Shown: piece by piece, positions 49,258 to 56,866 of the stretch
How the letters are laid out: the number at the start of each line of letters is the position of its first letter
How positions within the stretch are numbered: position 1 is the first letter of the stretch
NCBI RefSeq assembly: GCF_002224285.1
Contig: NZ_CP022436.1
Location: forward strand, 1 to 64,000
Reading direction: 5' to 3'
Source of the DNA: Arthrobacter sp. YN
GTDB taxonomy: Bacteria; Actinomycetota; Actinomycetes; Actinomycetales; Micrococcaceae
Length of the DNA: 64,000 nucleotides
Made by a program: the position numbers and the translations under genes
Notes under the pieces: model-generated
Told to the model about the DNA's origin: nothing
The model's database searches: none
The model's input: the letters and a program-made list of their open reading frames with translations, nothing else

Positions 49258-50477
49258 CGTCCCACCGTGTCGCCCGGCACCGCGTCCACAGCAGAGACCC
49301 ATGCGAGGTGGCCGCCGTCGTGCAGGGGACTGCCCAAGGTGATGGTGCGCAGAGGGCTACCGGCCGCTGACGTGTCCACTACGTGCAGTTCGCCATGCCC
49401 ACCGCGGGTCACGGCGACGAGTTCCGAGGACGGTGAGGCGGCAATGGCGCGCCGTTCGACGTTGTCCCAGGGTTCATGGCCGGGCCGTGGGGCGCCGTCC
49501 ATGCGGGGGAGGTCCCACGTGCCCCGCAGCACCGGCGGGCCTGCCTCCAACGGTCCAAGGTGGTGCACCGAAAGCTCGTCGCCTTCCGGATGGACGCGGG
49601 CGGTCGCGATGCCGGTGGCAGTCAGAGCGAAACGGAAGACCAACCCCTGGCCCAGTGGTGTGGTCTGCGTCAGCCCGGTATCCACGTTGTACACCCACAA
49701 AGTGTTGCCCCATTGGGCCCAGCCTCTGGGTTCCCCGCCACCGTGGCGAAGGACGGCCACCAGGACACGACGCCCCGGGCAGAAGCGCAGGAAGTAGGCG
49801 CGGCCGGGAGCATCCCACGGGATAACGTCAAGGGCCTCCGGCTGCGGCTTGCGGACGTCGAAGCGTTCCAGGCCCTGGCCCGTGGCCACGAACATGGTGC
49901 CCGTGACGGGATCGAAGGCGTCACCGTGGCCGTCGGGGGAGGCCTCAGCCCGCAGCCCTTGCAGGGGTGGGCAGTGCACTCCTTCGGCCAGGATCCGCTC
50001 CACGCTGAAGGATTCGATGCCGCCGGGTTCGCGGTGACGGACGACGGCGGCAGGCCCCTCTGGCGTTTCGCCCACCACAACACCCGGCTCCCCAGCCCTG
50101 GTGCGGATGCGGCGTGAGGTGGGTCCGCCGTCGGACTCCAGGTCCACAACCGTGAGGAGGTCGCTCCAAGGCTCCCACGAGACACCAAGCCCGGTGGTGA
50201 CGGCAACGAAGCGGCCCGACGGGTCGCAGGCCAGGTGCTCACCCGGGATGGCCACGGGAATGATGCGGGGCGGGGTGTTGGTGAAGGCATCGGCAATGAC
50301 CAGGGCACCTCCGGCATCGTCAATGAACGCGCATCGTCCGCCTCCCAACGGCAGGAACCCGGCGTGCTCCGCCAGGACCACGGAGTCCAAGCGGTGCTGG
50401 ACTGCCCCGGTGACCGGATTCAGGAACTGTACATTCCCCGCTTTTTGGTCGGCGACAACCAAAACTTCGGAGGTCAT
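49254..50477 (-). CDS. Beta-propeller protein of the RiPP locus, function unknown
   Basis: The 407-residue protein has repeated propeller-like strands (VLVVADQKAGNVQFLNPVTGAV, GGALVIADAFT, LWVYNVDTGL, ELHVVDTSAAG), much like YncE/WD40-type proteins. It has no signal peptide and no recognised catalytic motif. ATG 50477 has GGGAGA upstream. It is the first gene of the left arm, divergent from the precursor peptide over the shared operator, and coupled to the S9 peptidase. I do not recognise a characterised homologue. Confidence 0.75.
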   Translation of the reverse strand: MTSEVLVVADQKAGNVQFLNPVTGAVQHRLDSVVLAEHAGFLPLGGGRCAFIDDAGGALVIADAFTNTPPRIIPVAIPGEHLACDPSGRFVAVTTGLGVSWEPWSDLLTVVDLESDGGPTSRRIRTRAGEPGVVVGETPEGPAAVVRHREPGGIESFSVERILAEGVHCPPLQGLRAEASPDGHGDAFDPVTGTMFVATGQGLERFDVRKPQPEALDVIPWDAPGRAYFLRFCPGRRVLVAVLRHGGGEPRGWAQWGNTLWVYNVDTGLTQTTPLGQGLVFRFALTATGIATARVHPEGDELSVHHLGPLEAGPPVLRGTWDLPRMDGAPRPGHEPWDNVERRAIAASPSSELVAVTRGGHGELHVVDTSAAGSPLRTITLGSPLHDGGHLAWVSAVDAVPGDTVGR

Positions 50478-50499
50478 TGGCTCTCCCTTTCACTTAATT

Positions 50500-50514
50500 T
50501 GAGAATGGTTCTCA
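50500..50514. promoter_or_regulatory. Zur-like operator between the two arms of the RiPP locus
   Basis: TGAGAATGGTTCTCA has perfect six-nt arms around TGG, or a 7-1-7 form with one mismatch. It fits the actinobacterial Zur pattern (TGAAAATnATTTTCA type), a Fur-family site. A possible promoter for the precursor has TTGAGA at 50499-50504 and TATAGT at 50520-50525 (15-nt gap), so the site would cover the -35 region. It does not resemble the DtxR/IdeR iron box. Metal identity is inference. Confidence 0.72.
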
Positions 50515-50581
50515 TTAACTATAGTGTGACGTTGTCGCCGCAACAGCGGAGGCAACCACCACCACCGAAAGGAGACCAACC

Positions 50582-50683
50582 ATGGAAAAGACCACGGTTC
50601 TGGTTGAAGTTGAAGAGACCGAGCAGCTGGCACACCTGTCGGCAACACACTCGAATGCACTGGTTGAAAACCCGTTCGACTAG
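50582..50683 (+). CDS. RiPP precursor peptide, 33 residues
   Basis: The translation is MEKTTVLVEVEETEQLAHLS followed by ATHSNALVENPFD. GGAGA lies six nt upstream of ATG 50582. An acidic and hydrophobic N-terminal half (leader-like) precedes a short, polar C-terminal half with Ser20, Thr22, Ser24, two His (18 and 23) and Asn25, but no cysteine. It lies directly before an E1-like partner, YcaO and SagB genes, so Ser/Thr heterocyclisation to (methyl)oxazoles is expected. The cleavage site is unknown. I know no named family that matches. Confidence 0.82.
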   Translation: MEKTTVLVEVEETEQLAHLSATHSNALVENPFD

Positions 50684-50694
50684 TCACTAAGCCA

Positions 50695-50724
50695 GGGGGC
50701 GGGCGCGCCGGCGCGCCCGCCCCC
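50695..50724. terminator. Perfect 30-bp hairpin between precursor and biosynthetic genes
   Basis: Two 15-nt arms (50695-50709, 50710-50724) form an uninterrupted GC-only palindrome, ending in CCCCCTTAG with no T run. It sits 11 nt after the precursor stop and 33 nt before the next ATG. It is well placed to stabilise the precursor mRNA or partly stop transcription, giving more peptide than enzyme. Confidence 0.8.
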
Positions 50725-50757
50725 TTAGCTCCACCCCAGCAACTTTCGGAAGGAACC

Positions 50758-51489
50758 ATGGGCACCGCAATAGACAGCTTTGACGTCGCGGGACGATCAA
50801 CCATCCGCAGCGGTGACGGCGCCTTCTTCCATCTCCCACCTTCGGCAGGCAGTGGCCAGCACCTGGCGACAGACGTCAGCGACGAACTGCTGCAACGCCG
50901 CCAAGCTGGTGCGCGTCCCCTCCCCGGACGGGAGCGGATCGGGCTGGTAGCCCCCGAACCCGTTGCTGCCGCACTCCTGCCCGTGTTCCACGAGGCCGGG
51001 GTGGACCTGGCGGTGGGTGGCGACCGGGAGCCCGGCTCCGTAGGACTCCTCCTGCACCTGGCAGCCACGCCCGCCGAGCGGAACCGCTTTGACGCATTGC
51101 CGGGGAGCCGGTCAGCCGTGCTCCGCTTCTACGGAGAAGGCGACCTGGTCTTCGTCGATCCGCTGTCCCTTGAACCGGCAGACCCAACAGGGTGGCAGGT
51201 AGTCCGGCGCAGGCTCGCAGCCTCACCGGCCGCGGCCGAACTGTGGGCCTGGCTGGATACCCCCGCTGCTGCCGCGGACTTCGCTCCCCAAGGCGTAGCC
51301 ATGGACCTGTTCACGGCCAGACTGCTCACCATCATCACCGCCTGGCAACGGAATTCGCCGTCACTTGCCGCTCACCGGCGTACGCTCTGGCGGCTGGACA
51401 CTCTGACGTTGGCAGCCAGCGAACACCCCGTTCTGCCCTTCCCGGAACCCGGCCGCTTGGGTGGGGGCTTGCGGGCTCCGCTGCGATGA
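50758..51489 (+). CDS. E1-like (Ocin-ThiF) partner protein of the YcaO cyclodehydratase
   Basis: The 243-residue protein fits the small partner proteins that bind a TOMM precursor leader and present it to YcaO. The best support is the C-terminal segment RRTLWRLDTLTLAASEHPVLPFPEP, which matches the family ending HPVLPLP before a usual Cys-rich zinc site. Here no CxxC follows, so the structural zinc is absent. The middle is variable. Its position between precursor and YcaO supports the role. The stop overlaps the next start as ATGA. Confidence 0.75.
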   Translation: MGTAIDSFDVAGRSTIRSGDGAFFHLPPSAGSGQHLATDVSDELLQRRQAGARPLPGRERIGLVAPEPVAAALLPVFHEAGVDLAVGGDREPGSVGLLLHLAATPAERNRFDALPGSRSAVLRFYGEGDLVFVDPLSLEPADPTGWQVVRRRLAASPAAAELWAWLDTPAAAADFAPQGVAMDLFTARLLTIITAWQRNSPSLAAHRRTLWRLDTLTLAASEHPVLPFPEPGRLGGGLRAPLR

Positions 51490-52595
51490 GACCCGCCACC
51501 GCGCCGGATCATCTGGACATCACCGCTGACGACGGCGTTCGGCTCACCGCAGACCACTACCGCGCACCGGCGGAAGGGGAGGTCCAAGGGACGGTCCTGA
51601 TCCGGACACCCTACGGCCGGACCCAGTACGCGGCCCAAGCCCACGCATGGTGCCGTGCCGGATACGACGTAGTGGTCCAGGACGTCCGTGGGCGCTACGG
51701 TTCCGCCGGCGCATGGAATCCCTATGACAAGGAGGGCCCGGACGGAGCTGCAACCGCCCGCTACCTCGCCGGGAAAGGGTTGCTCAGGGGCCCCCTCATT
51801 CTGGCCGGAGCCTCCTATGATGCCCACTGTGCAGTCGAGGCGGCCCGGGTTTTCGAGGCGGCCCGGGTTTTGGAGGCGGCCCGGGTTTTGGAGGCGGCCG
51901 CGCCCAGGCCCCTGGCCGTGGTGGCGATGGTGCCGGCACTGGGCCTCTGTGAAACGGCCAGGGAGCCCGATGGCACACCGCGCCTGCGGGACAGGATTGG
52001 CTGGTGGCACCAGCACGGTTTCGGTAGGGAGTCCGGCCACCCTTTACCCGCCGCAGAGCTCCGGAGGATATACCGGCAGGCTGAGGAACGCGGGATGGAC
52101 TGGACGATTCACAACCTCATGGATGACGCCACGTATGGTCCGGGTTCCGCCGCTGGTTGGAAGCGTCTCTGGGACGCCCCACCAGCCGATCTCCACGGGC
52201 TCTATGGGCTGCTGAACACGCCGCTGCTGATGATTTCGGGACAACGGGACTTCTTTGTTGCCGAAGCTGCGGAGCTGGTGAGGGCCTGGGGCAGCGCGGC
52301 GCCGCGAACTTTGGTGGAAACGCTTTGGGGGCCATGGGGTCACGGACTCGCCAGCGATCTCGACGCCGGAACCGCCGCCGCGCTCCGCGAACAGGGCGGC
52401 CTGATGGCCCGGATCAAGGACTTTCTGGGTGCTGCCAGCGGCTGGGATCCACCCGGCGCCAAGCCCGAGCTCCTTGGACACTCCCGCCCGCCAGCCCTCC
52501 AGTGGGAGCCCGGCAACCAGCCACATTCATGGCGCTGGGCACCCGCCACCCCCGAGACACTGCCGCACCCCCTGAACAACCACGGAGAATCATGA
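51486..52595 (+). CDS. S15/CocE-type alpha/beta hydrolase of the RiPP locus
   Basis: The 369-residue protein resembles X-Pro dipeptidyl peptidase and cocaine-esterase family hydrolases. Early motifs are IRTPYGRTQY and VVVQDVRGRYGSAG; the nucleophile Ser110 sits in LAGASYDAH, an Asp in ISGQRDFFV and a His in WGPWGHG. Residues 118-138 contain three tandem EAARV(F/L) units, encoded by 18-bp repeats. ATG 51486 overlaps the preceding stop, so the longer reading from 51192 is rejected. It may process the leader peptide or hydrolyse an ester; this is inference. Confidence 0.82.
   Translation: MRPATAPDHLDITADDGVRLTADHYRAPAEGEVQGTVLIRTPYGRTQYAAQAHAWCRAGYDVVVQDVRGRYGSAGAWNPYDKEGPDGAATARYLAGKGLLRGPLILAGASYDAHCAVEAARVFEAARVLEAARVLEAAAPRPLAVVAMVPALGLCETAREPDGTPRLRDRIGWWHQHGFGRESGHPLPAAELRRIYRQAEERGMDWTIHNLMDDATYGPGSAAGWKRLWDAPPADLHGLYGLLNTPLLMISGQRDFFVAEAAELVRAWGSAAPRTLVETLWGPWGHGLASDLDAGTAAALREQGGLMARIKDFLGAASGWDPPGAKPELLGHSRPPALQWEPGNQPHSWRWAPATPETLPHPLNNHGES
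51837..51890 (+). repeat. Three in-frame 18-bp tandem repeats inside the S15 hydrolase gene
   Basis: Units at 51837-51854, 51855-51872 and 51873-51890 differ by one base (final C or G) and a truncated fourth copy follows. They encode EAARVF, EAARVL and EAARVL right after the nucleophile helix. Near identity at DNA level suggests recent slippage. Confidence 0.92.
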
Positions 52596-53983
52596 CCACA
52601 ACAGCCGAAAACCTGGGCCTGCTTCCCTTGCACACCTTGGTGGACGAGCAGACCGGGATCATCCGCAGGGTTCGTCCCGTTCTCACCCCGGAGAACGCCC
52701 CACCCGCGTACACGTCCATGACCGCGGAGGTATCGAACGCGCGCTGGCTGGGAGACTGGCCCGCCGACCGCGTTTCACTGGGCACCACGTTCGGCGACAG
52801 CCGACAAGCCTGGATCGCGGCCGTCGCCGAAGGCATGGAACGGTACTGCGGGAACTTCATCCCCGCAGACCTCCCGGACCACCACTACTTCACCGGGACG
52901 GCCCGTGAGCTGACGGCGTCAGGCCGGGCCGCCGTCGGGCTTGAACAACTGCCGCGATTCGCGGACTGGCAGCTGGAACGTGCGGCATTCCCCTACCGGA
53001 ACCTCGACGCCGACACTCCCGCGCTGTGGACAGCGTGCAGGCGGGAATCGGACAGCTCGGAGGTGTGGCTGCCTGCGAGCCTTACTCTCCTGAACTGGCG
53101 GCAACGGCGCTTCCGTGACCTCCCGCGGATCCATCATCTGAACTACGCGGGGATCGCCACCGGGCAGGGCCGCGCTGATGCCACGGACAGGGCGGTGCTG
53201 GAAACCATCGAACGCGACGCCCTGGAACTGTGGTGGCATTTGGACGGTCCCACCCGCGGTGTCAGGCCAGAGAGTGTTCCCGGACTGGTGGACGCCATGG
53301 CCGGTTGCCGGCTGCGGTACTGGGTGGTGGAAATGCCCAGTGAGTTCGCACCCTGCATGGCGGCCCTGGTGTTCGACCCGGAGACGGGGCTGTACGCTGC
53401 CGGTTTCTCCTGCAAGAACGAACCCGCTGAAGCGGCACGCAAGGCAGTCCTGGAGGCCGTCCACACCTGGATCTACTCCCAAGGTGCCACCGACGAGGAC
53501 GGTTGGGTGTTCCAAGCGGTGGAGGCAGGGCTCATGGCCAAGGGACTGTACTTGGAACACCGTGAAGACCGTCAATACCTGGACGACGTGGGACCCGGGT
53601 TCGGTGCAGTCCGCGACCTCGGTGCACATGTTCAGGTGTGGCTTGATCCCCGGACACACGTCCTCGCGGAACGCTTCACCAAGCCCGCAGGTGGGCTGGC
53701 GGACATTGATGCCGTGGATGACGTGTCCATGCCGGAGCTCTACAGGCGGCTGGAATCGGCCGGCCACACCGTATATACCCGTGAACTGACCACTCCCGAC
53801 GTCGCGGTGACCGGCCTGAGTGTTGTCCGCGCCGTGGTGGGAGGACTGGTTCCCAACGCGCCGGCCGCTTTCGCCTACCTCGGCTGCCCCAGGTTCACCA
53901 CAGCGGCCTTGAAGCGCGGGTGGCGTGAAACGGCGCCGGCACGGCCGGAGGACTTCACCCTCACCCCACCTCCCCACATGTAA
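52592..53983 (+). CDS. YcaO-domain azoline cyclodehydratase
   Basis: YcaO enzymes use ATP to convert Ser/Thr/Cys side chains and peptide bonds to azolines. The 463-residue protein has the ATP/Mg-binding glutamate motifs in AAVAEGMERYCG (about 77-86), AVLETIERDALELWW (201-215) and ARKAVLEAVHTW (282-293). It ends with a proline-rich tail TPPPHM, reminiscent of the C-terminal proline motif of azoline-forming YcaO proteins. It is separate from its E1-like partner. ATG 52592 overlaps the preceding stop; a longer reading from 52157 is rejected. Confidence 0.92.
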   Translation: MTTTAENLGLLPLHTLVDEQTGIIRRVRPVLTPENAPPAYTSMTAEVSNARWLGDWPADRVSLGTTFGDSRQAWIAAVAEGMERYCGNFIPADLPDHHYFTGTARELTASGRAAVGLEQLPRFADWQLERAAFPYRNLDADTPALWTACRRESDSSEVWLPASLTLLNWRQRRFRDLPRIHHLNYAGIATGQGRADATDRAVLETIERDALELWWHLDGPTRGVRPESVPGLVDAMAGCRLRYWVVEMPSEFAPCMAALVFDPETGLYAAGFSCKNEPAEAARKAVLEAVHTWIYSQGATDEDGWVFQAVEAGLMAKGLYLEHREDRQYLDDVGPGFGAVRDLGAHVQVWLDPRTHVLAERFTKPAGGLADIDAVDDVSMPELYRRLESAGHTVYTRELTTPDVAVTGLSVVRAVVGGLVPNAPAAFAYLGCPRFTTAALKRGWRETAPARPEDFTLTPPPHM

Positions 53984-55116
53984 TGGACGTCCCCCACGTA
54001 CTCCTTCCCTCAGGATTTGCCCGCGCCTGGAGCCACGAGATTCCCGGTCCCGTGCAGCCGCCCGGTCCCCAAGGTGCCCCGGTGTCCGGCACAGTTGAGC
54101 ACCCGCGGCATGATGGGCTCCCGGTGGCCGCCATGCTGAAGGCCATCTGGTGGAGCGAGGACTTCCACCCGAATCCCGCCACCGGCCTGCCCGGGAAGGT
54201 GCGGAAACGCCCAGTGCCGTCGGCCGGCGGGTGCTACCCGGTGCAACTGCGGGTCCTCTGCGGGGAAGGCTGCGACGTGCCGCCCGGAACATACGTGTTT
54301 AACGGCAGCGGCGGTGAGTTGCTTCGCCTGCGGAACCACGACGACGGTACCCCACCTCAAGGGGGTCCGCGGGCACCCGCGCGGGGCGCCGTCGTCGTAC
54401 TGACCGTGTTGCCGCAACGCACCCTGGCGAAGTACCACCACCGTGCGGGTCCGCTGCTGATCGCGGATACTGCCTACGCGGCGGTGGCCTTGGTTCACCA
54501 TGCCGCTGCCCGGGGTGTGGACGCCCGGTGGGATGTTGTTGCGCCTGTCCGTTGGCTCGGCTCTGTTCCGGAGTTCGCGCTGGCCACGGTGTCTCTGGGG
54601 GTGTCCCCGGCGAGGTGGCCGCAGCGCCGTCATGACCGGATCGCCGGGGTATCGGAGGCGCAGCTGGCTGCCCGCAGGAGCTGTGAGTTCTCCCGCTTGG
54701 GTGCCCGCCCGGCCGCCGACGCGGGCCGGGTTGTTGAGGATCTCCTGGAGCGTTCCCTCCTTTCCTTCCCGCAGCCAGCCCCTTCGTCCTGCCGGGCCCG
54801 CGTCCTGTCCGCGGAGTGGCTCCGTGATCCGGAGCTGGCCGATCGATGTGCCGGGCAGCACTGGATAGGGAACCTCGACGCCCTGTTGGTTTTCGAGACC
54901 CCGGGCACGCCAACCCCGGCCGCCATGTGGTGGGCCGCCACGTTGGCCGCCCACAGCCTCTACACCGCGCTTGGCGCGGACCTACCCCTGGAATTTCGGC
55001 CGGTGGGCGGCTGGACCGGCTCCCACAGCGGCTGGACCACACTCCATGGACTGGGCGTAGCAATCCGGAAACCACTCACCACAAACCACGAAAGGGCCGC
55101 GCATGCTGGTCAATAA
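53983..55116 (+). CDS. SagB-type FMN-dependent azoline dehydrogenase
   Basis: The 377-residue protein belongs to the SagB nitroreductase family that oxidises azolines to azoles. It has RPVPSAGGCYPVQLRVL (about 76-92), which matches the SagB motif R-PSGG-YP, and later a RRSCEFSR segment. The presence of this enzyme suggests that at least some rings are fully aromatic. It begins at ATG 53983, sharing one base with the YcaO stop (TAATG), and overlaps the first ABC gene by 14 nt. Confidence 0.88.
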   Translation: MDVPHVLLPSGFARAWSHEIPGPVQPPGPQGAPVSGTVEHPRHDGLPVAAMLKAIWWSEDFHPNPATGLPGKVRKRPVPSAGGCYPVQLRVLCGEGCDVPPGTYVFNGSGGELLRLRNHDDGTPPQGGPRAPARGAVVVLTVLPQRTLAKYHHRAGPLLIADTAYAAVALVHHAAARGVDARWDVVAPVRWLGSVPEFALATVSLGVSPARWPQRRHDRIAGVSEAQLAARRSCEFSRLGARPAADAGRVVEDLLERSLLSFPQPAPSSCRARVLSAEWLRDPELADRCAGQHWIGNLDALLVFETPGTPTPAAMWWAATLAAHSLYTALGADLPLEFRPVGGWTGSHSGWTTLHGLGVAIRKPLTTNHERAAHAGQ

Positions 55117-56866
55117 GAGGCTCTTCCAGATGACGGCCGGCCACCGCGGCCGGCTGGCTGGGGTAACAGCCCTGCTCTGCATCACCACGGCGAGCTACTG
55201 GTTGCAGGCGTGGTTCCTGGCCCAGGCCCTGGCGGCGCTGGTGGTTCTGGTGCGGGTTCCCGGAAACCCCGACGGCGGCACGTACGGGCCGCTGGTTCCG
55301 TACCTTGCCGGGGTTCTTGCGTGTGGCCTGGGGCGCCTCGTGATCCAGCAGTTCCACGCCCGGCTGGCCAGTTCCTTGGGCTCCGGGGTGCGGTTGCAGG
55401 TACGACGGAAGTTGGCCGACAGCCTGCTCCAGCCCGAACGGCTCAGGGATACCTCGGACCGCGGTGGAGCCCGGCGGTTGGCCCTGAGCGAAGGTGTGGA
55501 CGGAGTGGACAGCTACATCAGCCAGTACATCCCCCACGCTTTCCAACTGCAGATAGTGGTGCCCGCGCTTCTTGTCTGGATCGCGTGGCTGAATCCCTTG
55601 CTGGCGCTTGCCTTGGCCCTTGCCGTGGCCGTGGCTGTTGGTGCGCCGAAAGTCTGGGGAAGGGCCCTGGCGAAACGCGGACAGCAGCACTGGGACAGTT
55701 ACGAGGCACTTAGCGCCGACTTCCTGGAGGCCCTCCAAGGGATGCGGACCCTCAAGATCCTTCACGCCGTTCCCCGGACAAGGGGGCGGCTCCATCACAG
55801 GTCCCAGGAGCTCCACAGGGCAACCGTCTCCACCATGCGCACGTCCCTGGTGGACACGGCGTTGGCGGACTTCGGGATCCAGGCAGGGATGCTGGCCGCC
55901 GCCGCGCTTGCCGCATTCGCAGCGCTGGGGCAGGGGCCATTGCCCGGACCGGAGAGTGCGGCGATCACGTATTTCCTGCTGATGCTCTCGTCGGAAGTCT
56001 TCAGGCCGGTGCGGGATCTGGCACGCCAATGGCATGCCGGGTATCTGGGGCTCTCGGCTCTTGGGAGCATTGACGCAGCGGGAGGCGCGGACACCCGCGG
56101 TGACCGTACGTTGACGGGCGAAGGGCAGGCACGTTCTGCGCACGGTGCCCTGTACGCACACGGTGCCGTTTCCGCGCCCGGGGTGCGTCCCGGCGTCGTG
56201 CCTCCCGGTCGTCTCACGCTGGAGAACGTGAGCTTCCGATACTCAGCTGCGGACCCCTGGGTTCTGCGGGATGCGTCGGCAGAGATCCAGCCCGGCGGCC
56301 TCACCGCGCTGGCGGGGGTGTCAGGGGCGGGGAAGAGCACGCTGTTCGACCTCCTGCTGGGATTCCTGCCGGCGGAGGAGGGCCATATTCGCCTGGACGG
56401 CCAGCTGCTTAGGCCCAGTGACGTCAGCGTGGTCTCACAACGCAGCTACCTCTTTCCGGGGACCATCCGGGAGAACCTCAGAGTGGTGGCGCCTGCTGCT
56501 ACGGAGGAGGAGATGCAGCGCGTCGTGGAGATTGCCGGCTTGGCCGAGGAACTGCGGCAGTGGCCCCAAGGCCTGGAAACTGTGCTGTCCGAAGGGGGTG
56601 GATCCGTCTCGGGAGGCCAGCTCCAGCGGCTTTCGATTGCACGGGCACTCCTGGTGGACAGGCCGGTTCTTCTCCTGGACGAGCCAACGTCCGCCCTCAA
56701 CACCGAGCTCGCTGGACAGGTGTTGGAGGGGCTTCGCCGCGAAGCCGGACGCCGGATTGTGCTCATGATCGCCCACCGGCCCGAAGCCCTCGCTGCCGCG
56801 GACACCGTACTCCGCCTGGCACATGGCCAACTCCACACACAGCAACAGGAAGCAGCCACGCTATGA
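55103..56866 (+). CDS. ABC exporter subunit, CydD-like, RiPP locus
   Basis: The 587-residue half-transporter has a six-helix membrane domain (residues 1-310) and an ATPase domain with Walker A GVSGAGKST, signature SVSGGQLQR, Walker B PVLLLDEPTSA and H-loop IAHR. An unusual low-complexity insert of about 45 residues rich in G, A and R lies between the two domains. It resembles CydD more than typical bacteriocin exporters and lacks a C39 peptidase domain. It probably pairs with the next gene to export the modified peptide. Confidence 0.9.
   Translation: MLVNKRLFQMTAGHRGRLAGVTALLCITTASYWLQAWFLAQALAALVVLVRVPGNPDGGTYGPLVPYLAGVLACGLGRLVIQQFHARLASSLGSGVRLQVRRKLADSLLQPERLRDTSDRGGARRLALSEGVDGVDSYISQYIPHAFQLQIVVPALLVWIAWLNPLLALALALAVAVAVGAPKVWGRALAKRGQQHWDSYEALSADFLEALQGMRTLKILHAVPRTRGRLHHRSQELHRATVSTMRTSLVDTALADFGIQAGMLAAAALAAFAALGQGPLPGPESAAITYFLLMLSSEVFRPVRDLARQWHAGYLGLSALGSIDAAGGADTRGDRTLTGEGQARSAHGALYAHGAVSAPGVRPGVVPPGRLTLENVSFRYSAADPWVLRDASAEIQPGGLTALAGVSGAGKSTLFDLLLGFLPAEEGHIRLDGQLLRPSDVSVVSQRSYLFPGTIRENLRVVAPAATEEEMQRVVEIAGLAEELRQWPQGLETVLSEGGGSVSGGQLQRLSIARALLVDRPVLLLDEPTSALNTELAGQVLEGLRREAGRRIVLMIAHRPEALAAADTVLRLAHGQLHTQQQEAATL

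Noticed and set aside
50500..50514. DtxR/IdeR iron box at the RiPP operator
   Set aside because: The iron box has the form TTAGGTTAGnCTAACCTAA; the palindrome here shares neither its half-sites nor its length.
50582..50683. Lanthipeptide, lasso peptide or thiopeptide precursor
   Set aside because: There is no LanB/LanC/LanM, no lasso cyclase or B protein and no pyridine synthase nearby, and the peptide has no cysteine; YcaO plus SagB points to azole formation.
51192..51485. N-terminal extension of the S15 hydrolase frame
   Set aside because: It lies wholly inside the partner-protein gene; ATGA overlap at 51486 gives a coupled start and the conserved domain begins there.
52157..52591. N-terminal extension of the YcaO frame
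   Set aside because: It lies inside the S15 gene; the start-stop overlap at 52592 and the beginning of homology-like sequence fit better.
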